Positions 37,353 through 45,938 are shown, counted from the stretch's first letter. The stretch: DNA of 64,000 nucleotides from Sebaldella sp. S0638 (GCF_024158605.1 NZ_JAMZGM010000007.1:22700-86699), one strand, 5' to 3'. Numbers and translations: made by a program. The notes: generated by a model from the sequence alone, not told the origin.

Positions 37353-38144
37353 ATGAAAAAATTTTTTAGACAATTAATTTTTTTAGCACTTATAATGACT
37401 TTATCTGCACAATTTGCTGTTGCCGATGATGTAGATGAAATTTCCAAAAAACTGGCAAACCCAGTATCAGATCTTCATAATTTACCGCTAAGATATGATT
37501 ATGATAAAGATGTGGGACCTTATTACGGCAGCAGAAATACCCTTAGAATCCAGCCAGTTATGTCATTTAAACTAAATGACGAATGGTCACTTATTTCCAG
37601 AACGGTTATACCTCTTATTACTCAGCATGATGTCATTCCTGACAGCACACAGACAGGTGTCGGAGATATTCAGGAAAGCCTGTTTTTTTCTACTACTACA
37701 AAATCTCATGTTATATTCGGATTTGGTCCTATAGTATCAATTCCTACTTACGATGATGATTTCAGCAGTAAGAGATTCGGTGCAGGACCTACAGCTTTAG
37801 TTCTTATTGATCCGGGAAAATGGACAATAGGAGGACTGGCAAACCATGTATGGTCATTTGCAGGGCCGGGTACAGAAGGAGATAAAGGATATTTTTCCAA
37901 AACAATGGTACAACCTTTCATCACTTATCAGCTGCCAAAAGGATGGTCAGTTGGTTTTAACAGTGAAACTACATATGACTGGAAAGAAAACGAATGGTTA
38001 GTTCCGCTTACTGTCCAAGTCAGCAAGGTTGTTAAAATCGGAGAAATGCCTGTTAGCTTTGCACTTGCTCCAAACTATTATATAGAACGTCCTGATAGCG
38101 GACCTCGTTGGGGTGCAAGAGCTGTAGTAACATTAGTATTTTAA
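37353..38144 (+). CDS. Outer-membrane channel-like protein, phenol_MetA_deg type (263 aa)
   Basis: The ATG at 37353 has AAGGAG; a GTG nine bases earlier is part of the spacing. Signal peptide (residues 1-24, ending FAVA-D). The mature protein alternates short beta-strands and turns: NLPLRYDYDKDVGPYYGSR, VGDIQESLFFS, FGFGPIVSIPTY, IGGLANHVWSFAG, and the terminal WGARAVVTLVF with the C-terminal Phe typical of outer-membrane barrels. It matches the phenol_MetA_deg-like putative transporters of Gram-negative bacteria. Substrate unknown. Monocistronic. Confidence 0.82.
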   Translation: MKKFFRQLIFLALIMTLSAQFAVADDVDEISKKLANPVSDLHNLPLRYDYDKDVGPYYGSRNTLRIQPVMSFKLNDEWSLISRTVIPLITQHDVIPDSTQTGVGDIQESLFFSTTTKSHVIFGFGPIVSIPTYDDDFSSKRFGAGPTALVLIDPGKWTIGGLANHVWSFAGPGTEGDKGYFSKTMVQPFITYQLPKGWSVGFNSETTYDWKENEWLVPLTVQVSKVVKIGEMPVSFALAPNYYIERPDSGPRWGARAVVTLVF

Positions 38145-38161
38145 ATTATAAATTTATAAGC

Positions 38162-38199
38162 AAAAATGAGCCTGTGATTACAATATAAGGCTCATTTTT
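38162..38199 (+). terminator. Terminator of the outer-membrane protein gene
   Basis: The stem AAAATGAGCCT/AGGCTCATTTTT begins 18 bases after the stop codon. The remaining 220 bases up to the DUF2828 gene are AT-rich without other signals. Confidence 0.8.
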
Positions 38200-38419
38200 C
38201 TATTTAATATAGTTATTATTGAAAATATATTTTTATAACTTAATATATAAAATATATAATTTAATTAAAAGTGATAAAAGATCATTAAAAATGTATATTT
38301 CACAGTATATTTTTTGTTTTTCAATATAAAAAAATTTTCTTTCGATTAATTATATTCATTTTGGTTATTGACTTTTTTAATATTAATGCTAAAATAACTA
38401 TGAAGAAAAGAGGTGTGTT

Positions 38420-39792
38420 ATGAATACATTTATAAACTTAATGGGAAATTTTAAAAAAACTGAAAAAAATGCCCAGCGTATAAGAGTTCATTAGATCCGC
38501 TTACTGATTTATTTTTTTTAGTCCTTTATTACAGACAAGACCAGTCTAAACTAAACGATCTGTTAAAGAAAATAATAGAAAAACACGGTGAAAAAACAGC
38601 ACTCAAAGCTATTTTTGCTTTAAGAGATCCTAGAGGCGGGATGGGTGAAAGAGCTGTTCCTAAAAAATTACTGTATCATCTGGCTGATACTTCTCCGGAT
38701 CTTATAGTAAAAAATCTGGATAAAGTTGTCGAATACGGCAGAGTAGATGATCTTCTAGTTTTACTTGACACTAAAATTGCCGAACAAACAGCTTTTTTCA
38801 TAAAAAATAATATTGAAAAAAATCAATTATTCTCTAAATGGCTTCCAAGAGATAACAAATCTTTAAAAAATTATGCATATATTCTTATGAATTACTGGAA
38901 AATGAAACCAAAAGAATACAGAAAATTCATAACACAAAATAATAAAGTAGTGGAAAGTCAGATGACTGCTAATAAATGGCATGAGATTGAATATGAAAAA
39001 GTACCTTCAAGAGCTGCAATTATATACAGGAATGCATTTTCAAGACATGATAATTCAAGATATACTATCTATCTGGAAGATGTTTCCAATAATAAAGCTA
39101 AAATAAATACATCTGTATCAACACCAAGTGACATTATTTTGAAAATATTTAAGAATTCTTATGATACTACTCTTGAATTAGCATGGAAAAATCTAAAAGA
39201 TTTTGCACCTGATATCAGTTATCTTCCTGTTATAGATGTAAGTGGTTCTATGTATAATTTAAGCGATAGTATTTATCACGCTTTAGCATTAGGTACTTAT
39301 TTTGCACAGAGAAATAAATCAGATTTCAAGGATATTTTTCTGACATTCTCTGAAAATCCGGAATTTGTAAAATTACAAGGAGATAATCTTTTAGAGGTAT
39401 TGAATAATCTAAAAAGAGCTGCATGGGGTTATACTACAAATATAAATAAAGTTTTTGAATTAATTTTGAATACTGTCAAAGCTGGTGCAAATACAGAAGA
39501 TCTTCCCAAAAATATTCTTATTCTTTCGGATATGGAATTTGATGCCGGAGTAAATACAGTTACTAATTTTGATACATGGGAAAGGGAATTTTTAAAGCAT
39601 AATATTAAACTCCCTCAGATAGTATTCTGGAATCTAAATACTAGAAATATGACTTTCCCGGTAACTATGCATAATAATGGAACTATTCTTTTATCAGGAT
39701 ATAATCCGCAAATGCTGGGAATGCTTAATAATGTATCTGACCCTGTACAATATGTACTCTCATTTATAGAGAAATTTTCCATAAATGAATAA
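38420..39792 (+). pseudogene. DUF2828 / Ro60-like vWA protein gene with an early -1 frameshift
   Basis: An ATG at 38420 (AAGAGGTG upstream) opens MNTFINLMGNFKKTEKNAQ but meets TAG at 38492. From about 38476 the -1 frame is open to 39792 and reads AYKSSLDPLTDLFFLVLYYR, then ALRDPRGGMGERAVPKKLLY, the DUF2828 N-terminal signature. A helical-repeat region follows, then a vWA domain with the MIDAS motif VIDVSGSMYNLS, TFSENPEF, WGYTTNINKVF, LILSDMEFDAG. One missing base near 38475 restores KNAQAYKSSL, the family pattern. A programmed -1 shift at the A7 run (A-AAA-AAT, 38463-38470) is an alternative. The domain layout parallels Ro60 (helical ring plus vWA). A tRNA-like RNA array follows directly. 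Confidence 0.8.
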
Positions 39793-39844
39793 ACTTATTT
39801 TTTGAACATAATAATCAAAAAAATAAAACAAACATTAAATTTTC

Positions 39845-39873
39845 TTGATATAATTAAATATATATAGTATAAT
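39845..39873 (+). promoter_or_regulatory. Sigma-70 promoter of the tRNA-like RNA array
   Basis: TTGATA (39845-39850), 17-base spacer, TATAAT (39868-39873). The predicted start is near 39881, which is precisely the first base of RNA unit 1. No ribosome-binding site or frame follows, so the product is an RNA. Confidence 0.75.
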
Positions 39874-39882
39874 TAACATTGT

Positions 39883-39992
39883 AGACAGCTAACAGCAACT
39901 AATTGATATTCCAGACCGGAAGTGCAGGTGCGAGTCCTGCCGTCGAAAGACGTGGTTTAAATAATAGTGCGCCGGTATTCAAGATGCTGTCT
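39883..39992 (+). ncRNA. tRNA-like / Y-RNA-like unit 1 (110 nt)
   Basis: Closed by the 7-bp stem AGACAGC (39883-39889) / GCTGTCT (39986-39992). Inside come the conserved TAACAGCA, a stem ACCGG (39915-39919)/CCGGT (39972-39976), and then a tRNA T-arm GCAGG-TGCGAGT-CCTGC (39924-39940) with a seven-base loop. Adjoining it is a short stem CGTC-GAAA-GACG (39941-39952) in the place of an acceptor stem, sealed by a tetraloop. No protein frame. The order T-arm then capped acceptor stem is that of a circularly permuted tRNA, as in bacterial Y RNA (YrlA) effector modules. Confidence 0.75.
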
Positions 39993-39999
39993 GTAAAAT

Positions 40000-40113
40000 A
40001 GATAACTAACAGCATATATTTCTAAAGGATTAAAGGGTCGCAGGTTCAAGTCCTGCCAGTTGGAAACAACTGTAGCTCAGAGAAAGAGTATTTAATATGA
40101 AAAACTGTTATCT
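40000..40113 (+). ncRNA. tRNA-like / Y-RNA-like unit 2 (114 nt)
   Basis: Closed by AGATAAC (40000-40006) / GTTATCT (40107-40113), then the shared TAACAGCA. T-arm: GCAGG-TTCAAGT-CCTGC (40040-40056), with a canonical TTCAAGT loop. It continues directly into CAGTTG-GAAA-CAACTG (40057-40072), an acceptor-like stem capped by GAAA, and then TAGCTCAG (40073-40080). Positions equivalent to U8, A9 and the D-stem GCTC close with GAGT (40086-40089). This is a clear permuted tRNA: T-arm, capped acceptor, D-arm, with the outer Y-type stem where the anticodon arm would be. Confidence 0.8.
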
Positions 40114-40120
40114 GAAAAAT

Positions 40121-40172
40121 AGACGACTTACAGCAAACCAAATTTGAATATTCCAAATTCTTAAGGTCGTCT
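40121..40172 (+). ncRNA. Minimal unit 3 of the RNA array (52 nt)
   Basis: Closed by AGACGAC (40121-40127) / GTCGTCT (40166-40172), followed by TTACAGCA, the same conserved octamer with one change. The tRNA module is absent; a hairpin AATTTG/CAAATT (40141-40146 and 40154-40159) fills the unit. It keeps only the outer stem and octamer, that is, the part expected to contact the Ro-like protein. A terminator follows 21 bases later. Confidence 0.65.
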
Positions 40173-40193
40173 GGATTATATTTATTAATAAAG

Positions 40194-40223
40194 AACCGGG
40201 AATAAAAAATTCCGGCTTTTTTA
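40194..40223 (+). terminator. Terminator of the RNA array
   Basis: ACCGGGAAT/ATTCCGG with one bulge, then CTTTTTTATTT. Together with the promoter at 39845-39873 it defines a transcript of about 340 nt holding the three units. Confidence 0.75.
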
Positions 40224-40246
40224 TTTATAAATTATTATATCCCAAA

Positions 40247-40279
40247 ATAAAAAAACTGCCCTGTGATTTCGAAGCAGTT
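40247..40279 (-). terminator. Terminator of the HAD phosphatase gene
   Basis: The stem AACTGC/GCAGTT is followed on the minus strand by seven T, 13 bases after the HAD gene stop. Confidence 0.55.
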
Positions 40280-40291
40280 CTATATATATTT

Positions 40292-41107
40292 CTAAAATTT
40301 TATAAAATGCTCCACAGCCTCAGTCAGACCATCTGCATTATTATCATTTTCCGTTACGTAATCCGCCGACTCCTTAACATGATCGTAAGCATTGCTCATA
40401 GCTGCGCTATAACCTGATTCTTTCAGCATTTCTATATCATTCTCACCGTCACCTATAGAAAGAACTTCTGTCAGCGGTATTCCCGAATAATCAGAAAACC
40501 ACTTCAAAGCAACAGATTTATCAGAGCCTTTCGGCACTACCTCAAGAAGAAAGTCAAGTGAGAACATAAGATTTATATCGTCACTTACATTGCTTTCCTT
40601 TAATTTAGCAACTGCAATATCAAGATTCTCTCTTTTCCCTACAAGTAATATTTTCATAAAATCTATATCTTTATAGTCATTTATATCCTTTATAAATACC
40701 TTTGTCTGATGATTGCTCGAAACCTCCACTTCCAGTTCCTTATTATCCTGTGTTATAAATATGAAATTTTTTTCATGAATACAAAAACTGATATCTATTT
40801 TATTGTCCATAACGATATCATAGACTCCTTTTATAATACTAAAATCCAGCTTTTTTACATAAAGATTTTTCCCCTCTTTTATATCATGAACTACCCCGCC
40901 GTTATACGCTATAAAGTACCTTACCTTATCATCAAGACCTGCTTTTTTTATAAGACCCAGCATCCCGAAAGTCGGTCTTCCAGATGCAAATAAAAATTCT
41001 CTTCCGCTTTCCAGCACCTTTTTTACTGTCTCACTGTTTTTTTCCGAAATAGCTTCATTTGGCCCGAGACTTGTTCCATCCATGTCAGCTGCCACCATCT
41101 TTATCAT
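40292..41107 (-). CDS. Cof-type HAD-IIB sugar-phosphate phosphatase-like protein (271 aa)
   Basis: The start is the ATG at 41107 (AAAAGGAG); the frame is open to 41242, but that extension is low-complexity and lacks a good site. Motif I VAADMDGTSLGP (nucleophile Asp), motif II FASGRPTFGM, motif III Lys in GSDKSVALKW, motif IV IGDGENDIEMLKESG. The cap domain is of the Cof/IIB type. Such enzymes dephosphorylate sugar phosphates or flavin precursors; the substrate is not predictable. Confidence 0.88.
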   Translation of the reverse strand: MIKMVAADMDGTSLGPNEAISEKNSETVKKVLESGREFLFASGRPTFGMLGLIKKAGLDDKVRYFIAYNGGVVHDIKEGKNLYVKKLDFSIIKGVYDIVMDNKIDISFCIHEKNFIFITQDNKELEVEVSSNHQTKVFIKDINDYKDIDFMKILLVGKRENLDIAVAKLKESNVSDDINLMFSLDFLLEVVPKGSDKSVALKWFSDYSGIPLTEVLSIGDGENDIEMLKESGYSAAMSNAYDHVKESADYVTENDNNADGLTEAVEHFIKF

Positions 41108-41360
41108 TTTCTTCTCCTTTTTGGTCATAAATTTTGTTTTTATACAGCAATTTAATAAATTATATATTATTCTCAAAAAAATCTTTTCTTTGTATATATC
41201 TCTCGCTGCTATTTCTAAATTTATAAAACTGCCGTAATTCATAATTTACCCCATATAAATTACAGGACAAAACCGGAATTCACTCTAAAATTCCAGCCAA
41301 CGACAGAATATTCAATTAACAGTTACATGCAAAATATTAACTGATTTCACTGTCATCACA

Positions 41361-41639
41361 TTAAACATTCTCTTTTTCTGCAAGCTTCAGCATCCGCCTT
41401 ACATTAGCTCTCCCTTTTTTTATTCCGAGATTAATCACAGCAGCCAGTAAAATACAAATAACTGTAAACACTACACCTGTTACCCCCACAACAAAACGAG
41501 TGCCTTCCCCCTGCATTCCCCAGTAAGCAATTACAAGAAAAATACTTGAAACAGAAAGAAACATTCTCAGCCATTTCTCCAGTTTCTTTATTTCTTTTGC
41601 CTGTAACGAAGCTTCTATGGATAATTCTTTGGAATTCAT
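41361..41639 (-). CDS. Small membrane protein with two TM segments (92 aa)
   Basis: An N-terminal amphipathic helix (ELSIEASLQAKEIKKLEKWLRMFL) leads into two hydrophobic segments (about residues 26-44 and 50-72), then a basic tail (KKGRANVRRMLKLAEKENV). The ATG at 41639 has an AGGGAGGA site about 10 bases upstream. It follows the mannose-class PTS genes by 85 bases and could be part of that operon. Family not recognised. Confidence 0.6.
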   Translation of the reverse strand: MNSKELSIEASLQAKEIKKLEKWLRMFLSVSSIFLVIAYWGMQGEGTRFVVGVTGVVFTVICILLAAVINLGIKKGRANVRRMLKLAEKENV

Positions 41640-41724
41640 AAGCTGATCCTCCCTAATATATTAAATTTGGTTACACAGTATAAAATTTCTATCTGTGTAA
41701 CCAACAATATTTATATTTATAATT

Positions 41725-42558
41725 TTAATAAGTAAGTCCCGGATTAAAAATTCCCAGAAGAACCCCGACGAATGCTATAACCACAAGTATAAGCATTACT
41801 GTAGTAGGTGACAGTTTTTTCTTTTTCATCAGCCACCAGCAAAATATTACAGTAACAGCAGACAGTAATTTTGGAAATATACCGTCAAATGTCTTTTGCA
41901 GGTCTATTATTGTTCCTCCCGCTGAATTGGTAAGCTTAAAAGAAGTTGTTATATTTATCCACGTAGCTGCAACAGCTCCTATTACTATAGTCCCTACCAT
42001 TATTACAGATTCCCTTATTGCAGTTGCCTTTTCTCCTACTATTACTTCCACTGCCTTACCGCCAAGCTCATAACCTTTGAAATACAGGAGTTTCATACCA
42101 GATATAGCCAGCACATTCCATACTATAATATAGAAAATTGCTCCCAAAGGTGATCCGCCTCCTGAAAGTCCAAGACCTATACCAAGAAGTATAGGTATCA
42201 AAGTACCTACTATAAGTGAATCTCCGATCCCTGCCAAAGGTCCCATAAGACCCGCACGTATACCGTTTATCATTTCACTGTCTATCTGTTCACCATTTGC
42301 TCTTGCCTCTTCCAGTCCTGCAGTAATTCCCACCACTACAGTTCCTATCTGCGGTTCTGTATTAAAAAACGCAGTGTAAGTTTCCATTGCTTTTTGTTTA
42401 TCATCTTTGTCTTCATATAATTCATCAACTATAGGCAGCATTGATACGAGATAACCAAATGTCTGCATATGTTCCTGTGAAAAGCACGTGAGGTTTCCGT
42501 AAAACCAGTTCCAGAAAGATTTATTCAGTGCTTTTTTAGATACTTCTTTTTTGGCCAT
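41725..42558 (-). CDS. PTS mannose-class IID component, third system (277 aa)
   Basis: EIID: ALNKSFWNWFYGNLTCFSQEHMQTFGYL, FFNTEPQIGTVVVGITAGLEE, NGIRAGLMGPLAGIGDSLIVG. The N-terminus diverges from the two other IIDs in the window (SQEHMQ in place of NYERMQ), which points to a different substrate class. The start overlaps the IIC stop by one base (42558). Confidence 0.87.
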   Translation of the reverse strand: MAKKEVSKKALNKSFWNWFYGNLTCFSQEHMQTFGYLVSMLPIVDELYEDKDDKQKAMETYTAFFNTEPQIGTVVVGITAGLEEARANGEQIDSEMINGIRAGLMGPLAGIGDSLIVGTLIPILLGIGLGLSGGGSPLGAIFYIIVWNVLAISGMKLLYFKGYELGGKAVEVIVGEKATAIRESVIMVGTIVIGAVAATWINITTSFKLTNSAGGTIIDLQKTFDGIFPKLLSAVTVIFCWWLMKKKKLSPTTVMLILVVIAFVGVLLGIFNPGLTY

Positions 42559-43394
42559 TATATTTCCTCCTCTTCATCATCAGCTGCTGTTACTTCTGCT
42601 CTTTTCAGTCCCACCAGTTTTATATTATAATAAAGAATTGCGAAAAATCCTCCTACTATAGCTGCCCCGATAAGATTCACACCCATACTTGCAGCAAGTG
42701 TAAACCCAAAGAAAAATGTGATAAGATCTGTAGGTTTTGTGACTACCTGTTTCAATAAAATTGCTATCCCTACCGCCGGCAGCAGACTTCCCACTGTAAA
42801 CAGCGTTTTCATCGCAATACCATCCATAGGGAGATAATTTTTAATAATCTGAACCATATATTCACCAGATATTGTTATTATGAATGTAGGTATAAAGCTG
42901 CATATTATATGTGAAATCCACGGATAACCCATATTTACGAAATAAAGATTTTTGAAATTTCCTTTTTCTATAGATTTCCACCCTATATGCTGCCAAAGAA
43001 GATTTATTGTTGCTGTACCATAAAATAATACTGTTCCCAAAGTCCCTACTGCTGCCCCCAGTGCTGCTGCAAGCTGCGTTGCCTCAGTAGTCCCCGGATC
43101 TATGCCAAGTCCCTTTATAGATACCATGGCAAGAGGTATACCTATGTAACTGATGGCACGTACATCTGCTGATACTGTACCGCCCGGCGTTACAAGCGCT
43201 ATATAAATTACCTGTATTGCCGCTCCTACTATAATTCCGCTTTTAATGTCCCCTAAAATAATACCAACTACCAGTCCTGCTACTAAAGGACGCCCCAGTG
43301 TGTAATTTCCTATAGTTGTTCCTCCCAGTCCGGGCATACTTGACAAGCAGGCGAATATTCCCAATAAAACTGCCTGAATCAGATTAATATGCAT
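42558..43394 (-). CDS. PTS mannose-class IIC component, third system (278 aa)
   Basis: EIIC: LIQAVLLGIFACLSSMPGLGGTTIGNYTLGRPLVAGLVVG and then GDIKSGIIVGAAIQVIYIALVTPGG, the mannose/sorbose-family channel. It ends in an acidic tail (ADDEEEEI). It lies 155 bases after IIB, so a separate ribosome loading is needed. Substrate unknown; the SMPGLGG start is typical of the subgroup that includes fructosamine-type systems. Confidence 0.85.
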   Translation of the reverse strand: MHINLIQAVLLGIFACLSSMPGLGGTTIGNYTLGRPLVAGLVVGIILGDIKSGIIVGAAIQVIYIALVTPGGTVSADVRAISYIGIPLAMVSIKGLGIDPGTTEATQLAAALGAAVGTLGTVLFYGTATINLLWQHIGWKSIEKGNFKNLYFVNMGYPWISHIICSFIPTFIITISGEYMVQIIKNYLPMDGIAMKTLFTVGSLLPAVGIAILLKQVVTKPTDLITFFFGFTLAASMGVNLIGAAIVGGFFAILYYNIKLVGLKRAEVTAADDEEEEI

Positions 43395-43549
43395 AGTTAA
43401 TCACATTTCCTTTCTATTTATACATTATTTGAATTTTATACCTTTTTCCGCTCATAATTAATCAAACGGCACTAAAGAAAAATAAATTTTTGCGTGATAA
43501 AATTAATTGTAAAAATATTAAGTTGTGAAATTACTTTTTAAAAACATAA

Positions 43550-44044
43550 TTATTTAAATCCGAATTTATCTCTGAATTTCTTCCAGTTTCCTATTGCCTC
43601 ATCTTTTAGCAGTGCAAACTCTACATTATACCCGGCCTGCATGATTCTTTCTATTGCTTCTGCTTCCGGCTGTGTAATAGACTGGTTATTCCCCAGTTTC
43701 ACAGCTCCCGGCCTGTCATTACAAGGCCCTATATTTACTTCTCTTACTCCCGGATCAAATTTATCATCCACAAGTATTTTAGCCATTAATATCGGTTCTT
43801 TGGTTATCAGAAAATAACGGTCTTTACTATCCAGTACTTTCTGACATTTTTCTTTCCATTCATCATAAGTCCATACAAAAGTTTTTTTCCCGCTGGCATT
43901 TTTATATGCTGCCTTTAATGTGGGATTAGTCGCTGCAAGATCATTTACAGCAACAATTCCGTCGCATGGATATTCCAGTGCCCAACGTGTACATGTCTGC
44001 CCGTGTATCATTCTGTCATCTATTCTTACAAATGAAACTGCCAT
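43550..44044 (-). CDS. PTS mannose-class IIB component, third system (164 aa)
   Basis: VSFVRIDDRMIHGQTCTRWALEYP carries the phospho-His (HGQ) of EIIB-Man. ITKEPILMAKILVD and REVNIGPCNDRPGAVKLGNN follow the family pattern. Encoded directly after IIA (18-base gap). It phosphorylates the sugar carried by IIC/IID encoded next. Confidence 0.9.
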   Translation of the reverse strand: MAVSFVRIDDRMIHGQTCTRWALEYPCDGIVAVNDLAATNPTLKAAYKNASGKKTFVWTYDEWKEKCQKVLDSKDRYFLITKEPILMAKILVDDKFDPGVREVNIGPCNDRPGAVKLGNNQSITQPEAEAIERIMQAGYNVEFALLKDEAIGNWKKFRDKFGFK

Positions 44045-44062
44045 AGTAATCTCCTTCTATTT

Positions 44063-44488
44063 TTAGATTTCTTCCTCTTCATCAGAAAAGTCAAATTTGA
44101 ATTCTGCCACTGACTCCAGTGCCTCACCTAATATTGCTTTTTTCAAAGCCTCTGTATCATTTCCATCTTCTAATACTGCTGTAAGTCCCATTGATAAATT
44201 CATCCCTCCGAATGCTACTGTATTTTTTATCAGTCCTTTTTCAGTGAGAACATTAAGTGCCGTGGTCATTGGCGAGCCGCCTATTATATCAGCAAGCAGC
44301 ACTATTTTATCATTTTCTGTGATATCTTTAACCAAAGTTATAAAATTATTCTCAAAAATATCTATACCCATTCCGTCTAATAAACTGGTACTTTTCAATT
44401 CTTCTTTTTTGGCTCCCGCGAGCATGTTCAACGCATTATGAAGTCCGGGAGCAAATGTCCCATGACTCACTAATATCACATGTTTCAC
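44063..44488 (-). CDS. PTS mannose-class IIA component, third system (141 aa)
   Basis: EIIA-Man: HVILVSHGTFAPGLHNALNMLAG with the phospho-His near residue 9, LLADIIGGSPMTTALNVL. The start is a GTG at 44488 with AAGGAGGTG before it. First gene of the operon IIA-IIB-IIC-IID. A perfect palindrome in the leader suggests repression by a dedicated regulator not present beside it. Confidence 0.88.
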   Translation of the reverse strand: MKHVILVSHGTFAPGLHNALNMLAGAKKEELKSTSLLDGMGIDIFENNFITLVKDITENDKIVLLADIIGGSPMTTALNVLTEKGLIKNTVAFGGMNLSMGLTAVLEDGNDTEALKKAILGEALESVAEFKFDFSDEEEEI

Positions 44489-44503
44489 ACTGTCACCTCC
44501 TTC

Positions 44504-44555
44504 TTGGAATATTCCAAAACAACCTTCATTTTATTATACAACATAATTTTTAAAA
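44504..44555 (-). promoter_or_regulatory. Promoter and palindromic operator of the third PTS operon
   Basis: Minus strand: TATAAT (44533-44538) with TTGCTT 16 bases upstream. The perfect 14-bp palindrome TTGGAATATTCCAA (44504-44517) sits about +10 to +22, between the promoter and the Shine-Dalgarno. Position and symmetry fit a repressor operator. Confidence 0.55.
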
Positions 44556-44560
44556 AGCAA

Positions 44561-45068
44561 TAATTAAACTTAATTATTAAATAGTTTTTTTCATTATTTA
44601 TTTTTGTTATTTCATTATTTTATAAAATAAATATAAATATTTTAAATTAATTTATTTTTTTCTATACCTGAACTTTCTGAAAAAAATTATTTCTGAAAAT
44701 TGCTTAACTAATTTAACCACTATGCAATTTTATTTCTGAAAATTATACTATATAATTTTACTCCTTCATGATTTTTTTTGATAAGCCTGTTCAGTAAAAA
44801 TCACTATTAACTATTTGTTATATATATAAGTATCTTTAATAAATATTTTTATTATAAAATTATAATAAAAAAAATTTAAATTACATCTGTATTATATTTT
44901 GTTAATTTTATAAAATTCATCAATAGTTTATAAAGAATGATACTCACGTTTATAAAAATTTTATTTTTTTATACTTTATACTCCAAATATGATAAAATAT
45001 AAAAAATCATGAAAAACAGTTATATCAAAATATAACTGAATCAAGAATTAGATCTAAGGAGAGCAATT
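44561..45068. other. AT-rich intergenic region, no gene seen
   Basis: About 500 bases of very AT-rich sequence between the divergent PTS operon and the CPBP protease gene. Apart from the Shine-Dalgarno of the latter (AAGGAG at 45056-45061) I see no gene, RNA or convincing promoter. Confidence 0.5.
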
Positions 45069-45896
45069 ATGAAAATAACAAAAGCAATATTACTTATCAT
45101 CTTATATGGAATTATTTACTACTTTTATCAATTTGTTATAGGAGCAATTACAGGTGCTGCGGCTGCCATAATCGGAAGAATTGCTTACGGAGCAGACTTT
45201 TATACAATTTATAAAAATGGCGGGATGGGCGCTGTATTATGTATTACAGTTATACTATCTGCAATATTTTCATATATGACTTACTGGTCTGTATTCCTTA
45301 TGAGGAACCTTAAAATAACCAAAGTATGTAATTTTAAAAAACTAAAACTTTCATATATCCCGCCGGCTCTTATACTCGGAGTTTCAATTTGTTTTCTGAA
45401 TTCTTCCCTGATAGCATGGCTGGGTAAAATTGAATTTTTCAAACATTATATCCAGATGTACCAGTATCAAAATTCATGGTTACGTGAAACAAATACTATC
45501 CTTCTGGTTCTGGCAATTGCAGTTACAGCTCCCTTAATCGAAGAAATTATATTCAGAGGTATGATTTTTAATGAACTAAAACCAATCATACCGGCATTTC
45601 TGATTATAATTATTCAGGGATTATTATTTGGAATATATCACTTTAATATTGTACAGTTTATTTACGGCTCATTTTTAGGTATTATGTTCGGATTGGTTTA
45701 CTACTGGACACAGAATCTTTGGATACCTATAATACTTCATTTTTCCAATAATATAATGGCAATTATTGCAGTAAAACAGCAGGAAGCAGAAAGTGCTTCC
45801 GAAGCGAATATCTGGGTATTTCTTGTATCCCTTATTATAACGGCTCTGCTTTGCTTTTTCTTTTATAAAAGAAGAAGTAAAGATTATTATGAATAA
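45069..45896 (+). CDS. CPBP-family intramembrane metalloprotease (275 aa)
   Basis: Eight or so membrane segments. The CPBP/Abi motifs are in order: VTAPLIEEIIFRGMIFNEL (EExxxR), then GLLFGIYHFN (FxxxH) and NLWIPIILHFSNN (the third His/Asn motif). Membrane proteases of this type process CAAX-like proteins, bacteriocins or signalling peptides. RBS AAGGAG; own terminator, so monocistronic. No bacteriocin gene is visible beside it. Confidence 0.87.
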   Translation: MKITKAILLIILYGIIYYFYQFVIGAITGAAAAIIGRIAYGADFYTIYKNGGMGAVLCITVILSAIFSYMTYWSVFLMRNLKITKVCNFKKLKLSYIPPALILGVSICFLNSSLIAWLGKIEFFKHYIQMYQYQNSWLRETNTILLVLAIAVTAPLIEEIIFRGMIFNELKPIIPAFLIIIIQGLLFGIYHFNIVQFIYGSFLGIMFGLVYYWTQNLWIPIILHFSNNIMAIIAVKQQEAESASEANIWVFLVSLIITALLCFFFYKRRSKDYYE

Positions 45897-45903
45897 ATAA
45901 ATT

Positions 45904-45938
45904 AAAAAAGACCTGTAAAAACTCAACAGGTCTTTTTT
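45904..45938. terminator. Terminator after the CPBP protease gene
   Basis: A near-perfect stem AAAAAAGACCTGT/ACAGGTCTTTTTT starting 8 bases after the stop codon; symmetrical, so it can act in both directions. Confidence 0.85.

Noticed and set aside
40035-40090. An ordinary tRNA gene
   Set aside because: T-arm precedes the D-arm, the acceptor stem is closed by GAAA and there is no anticodon arm or CCA end.
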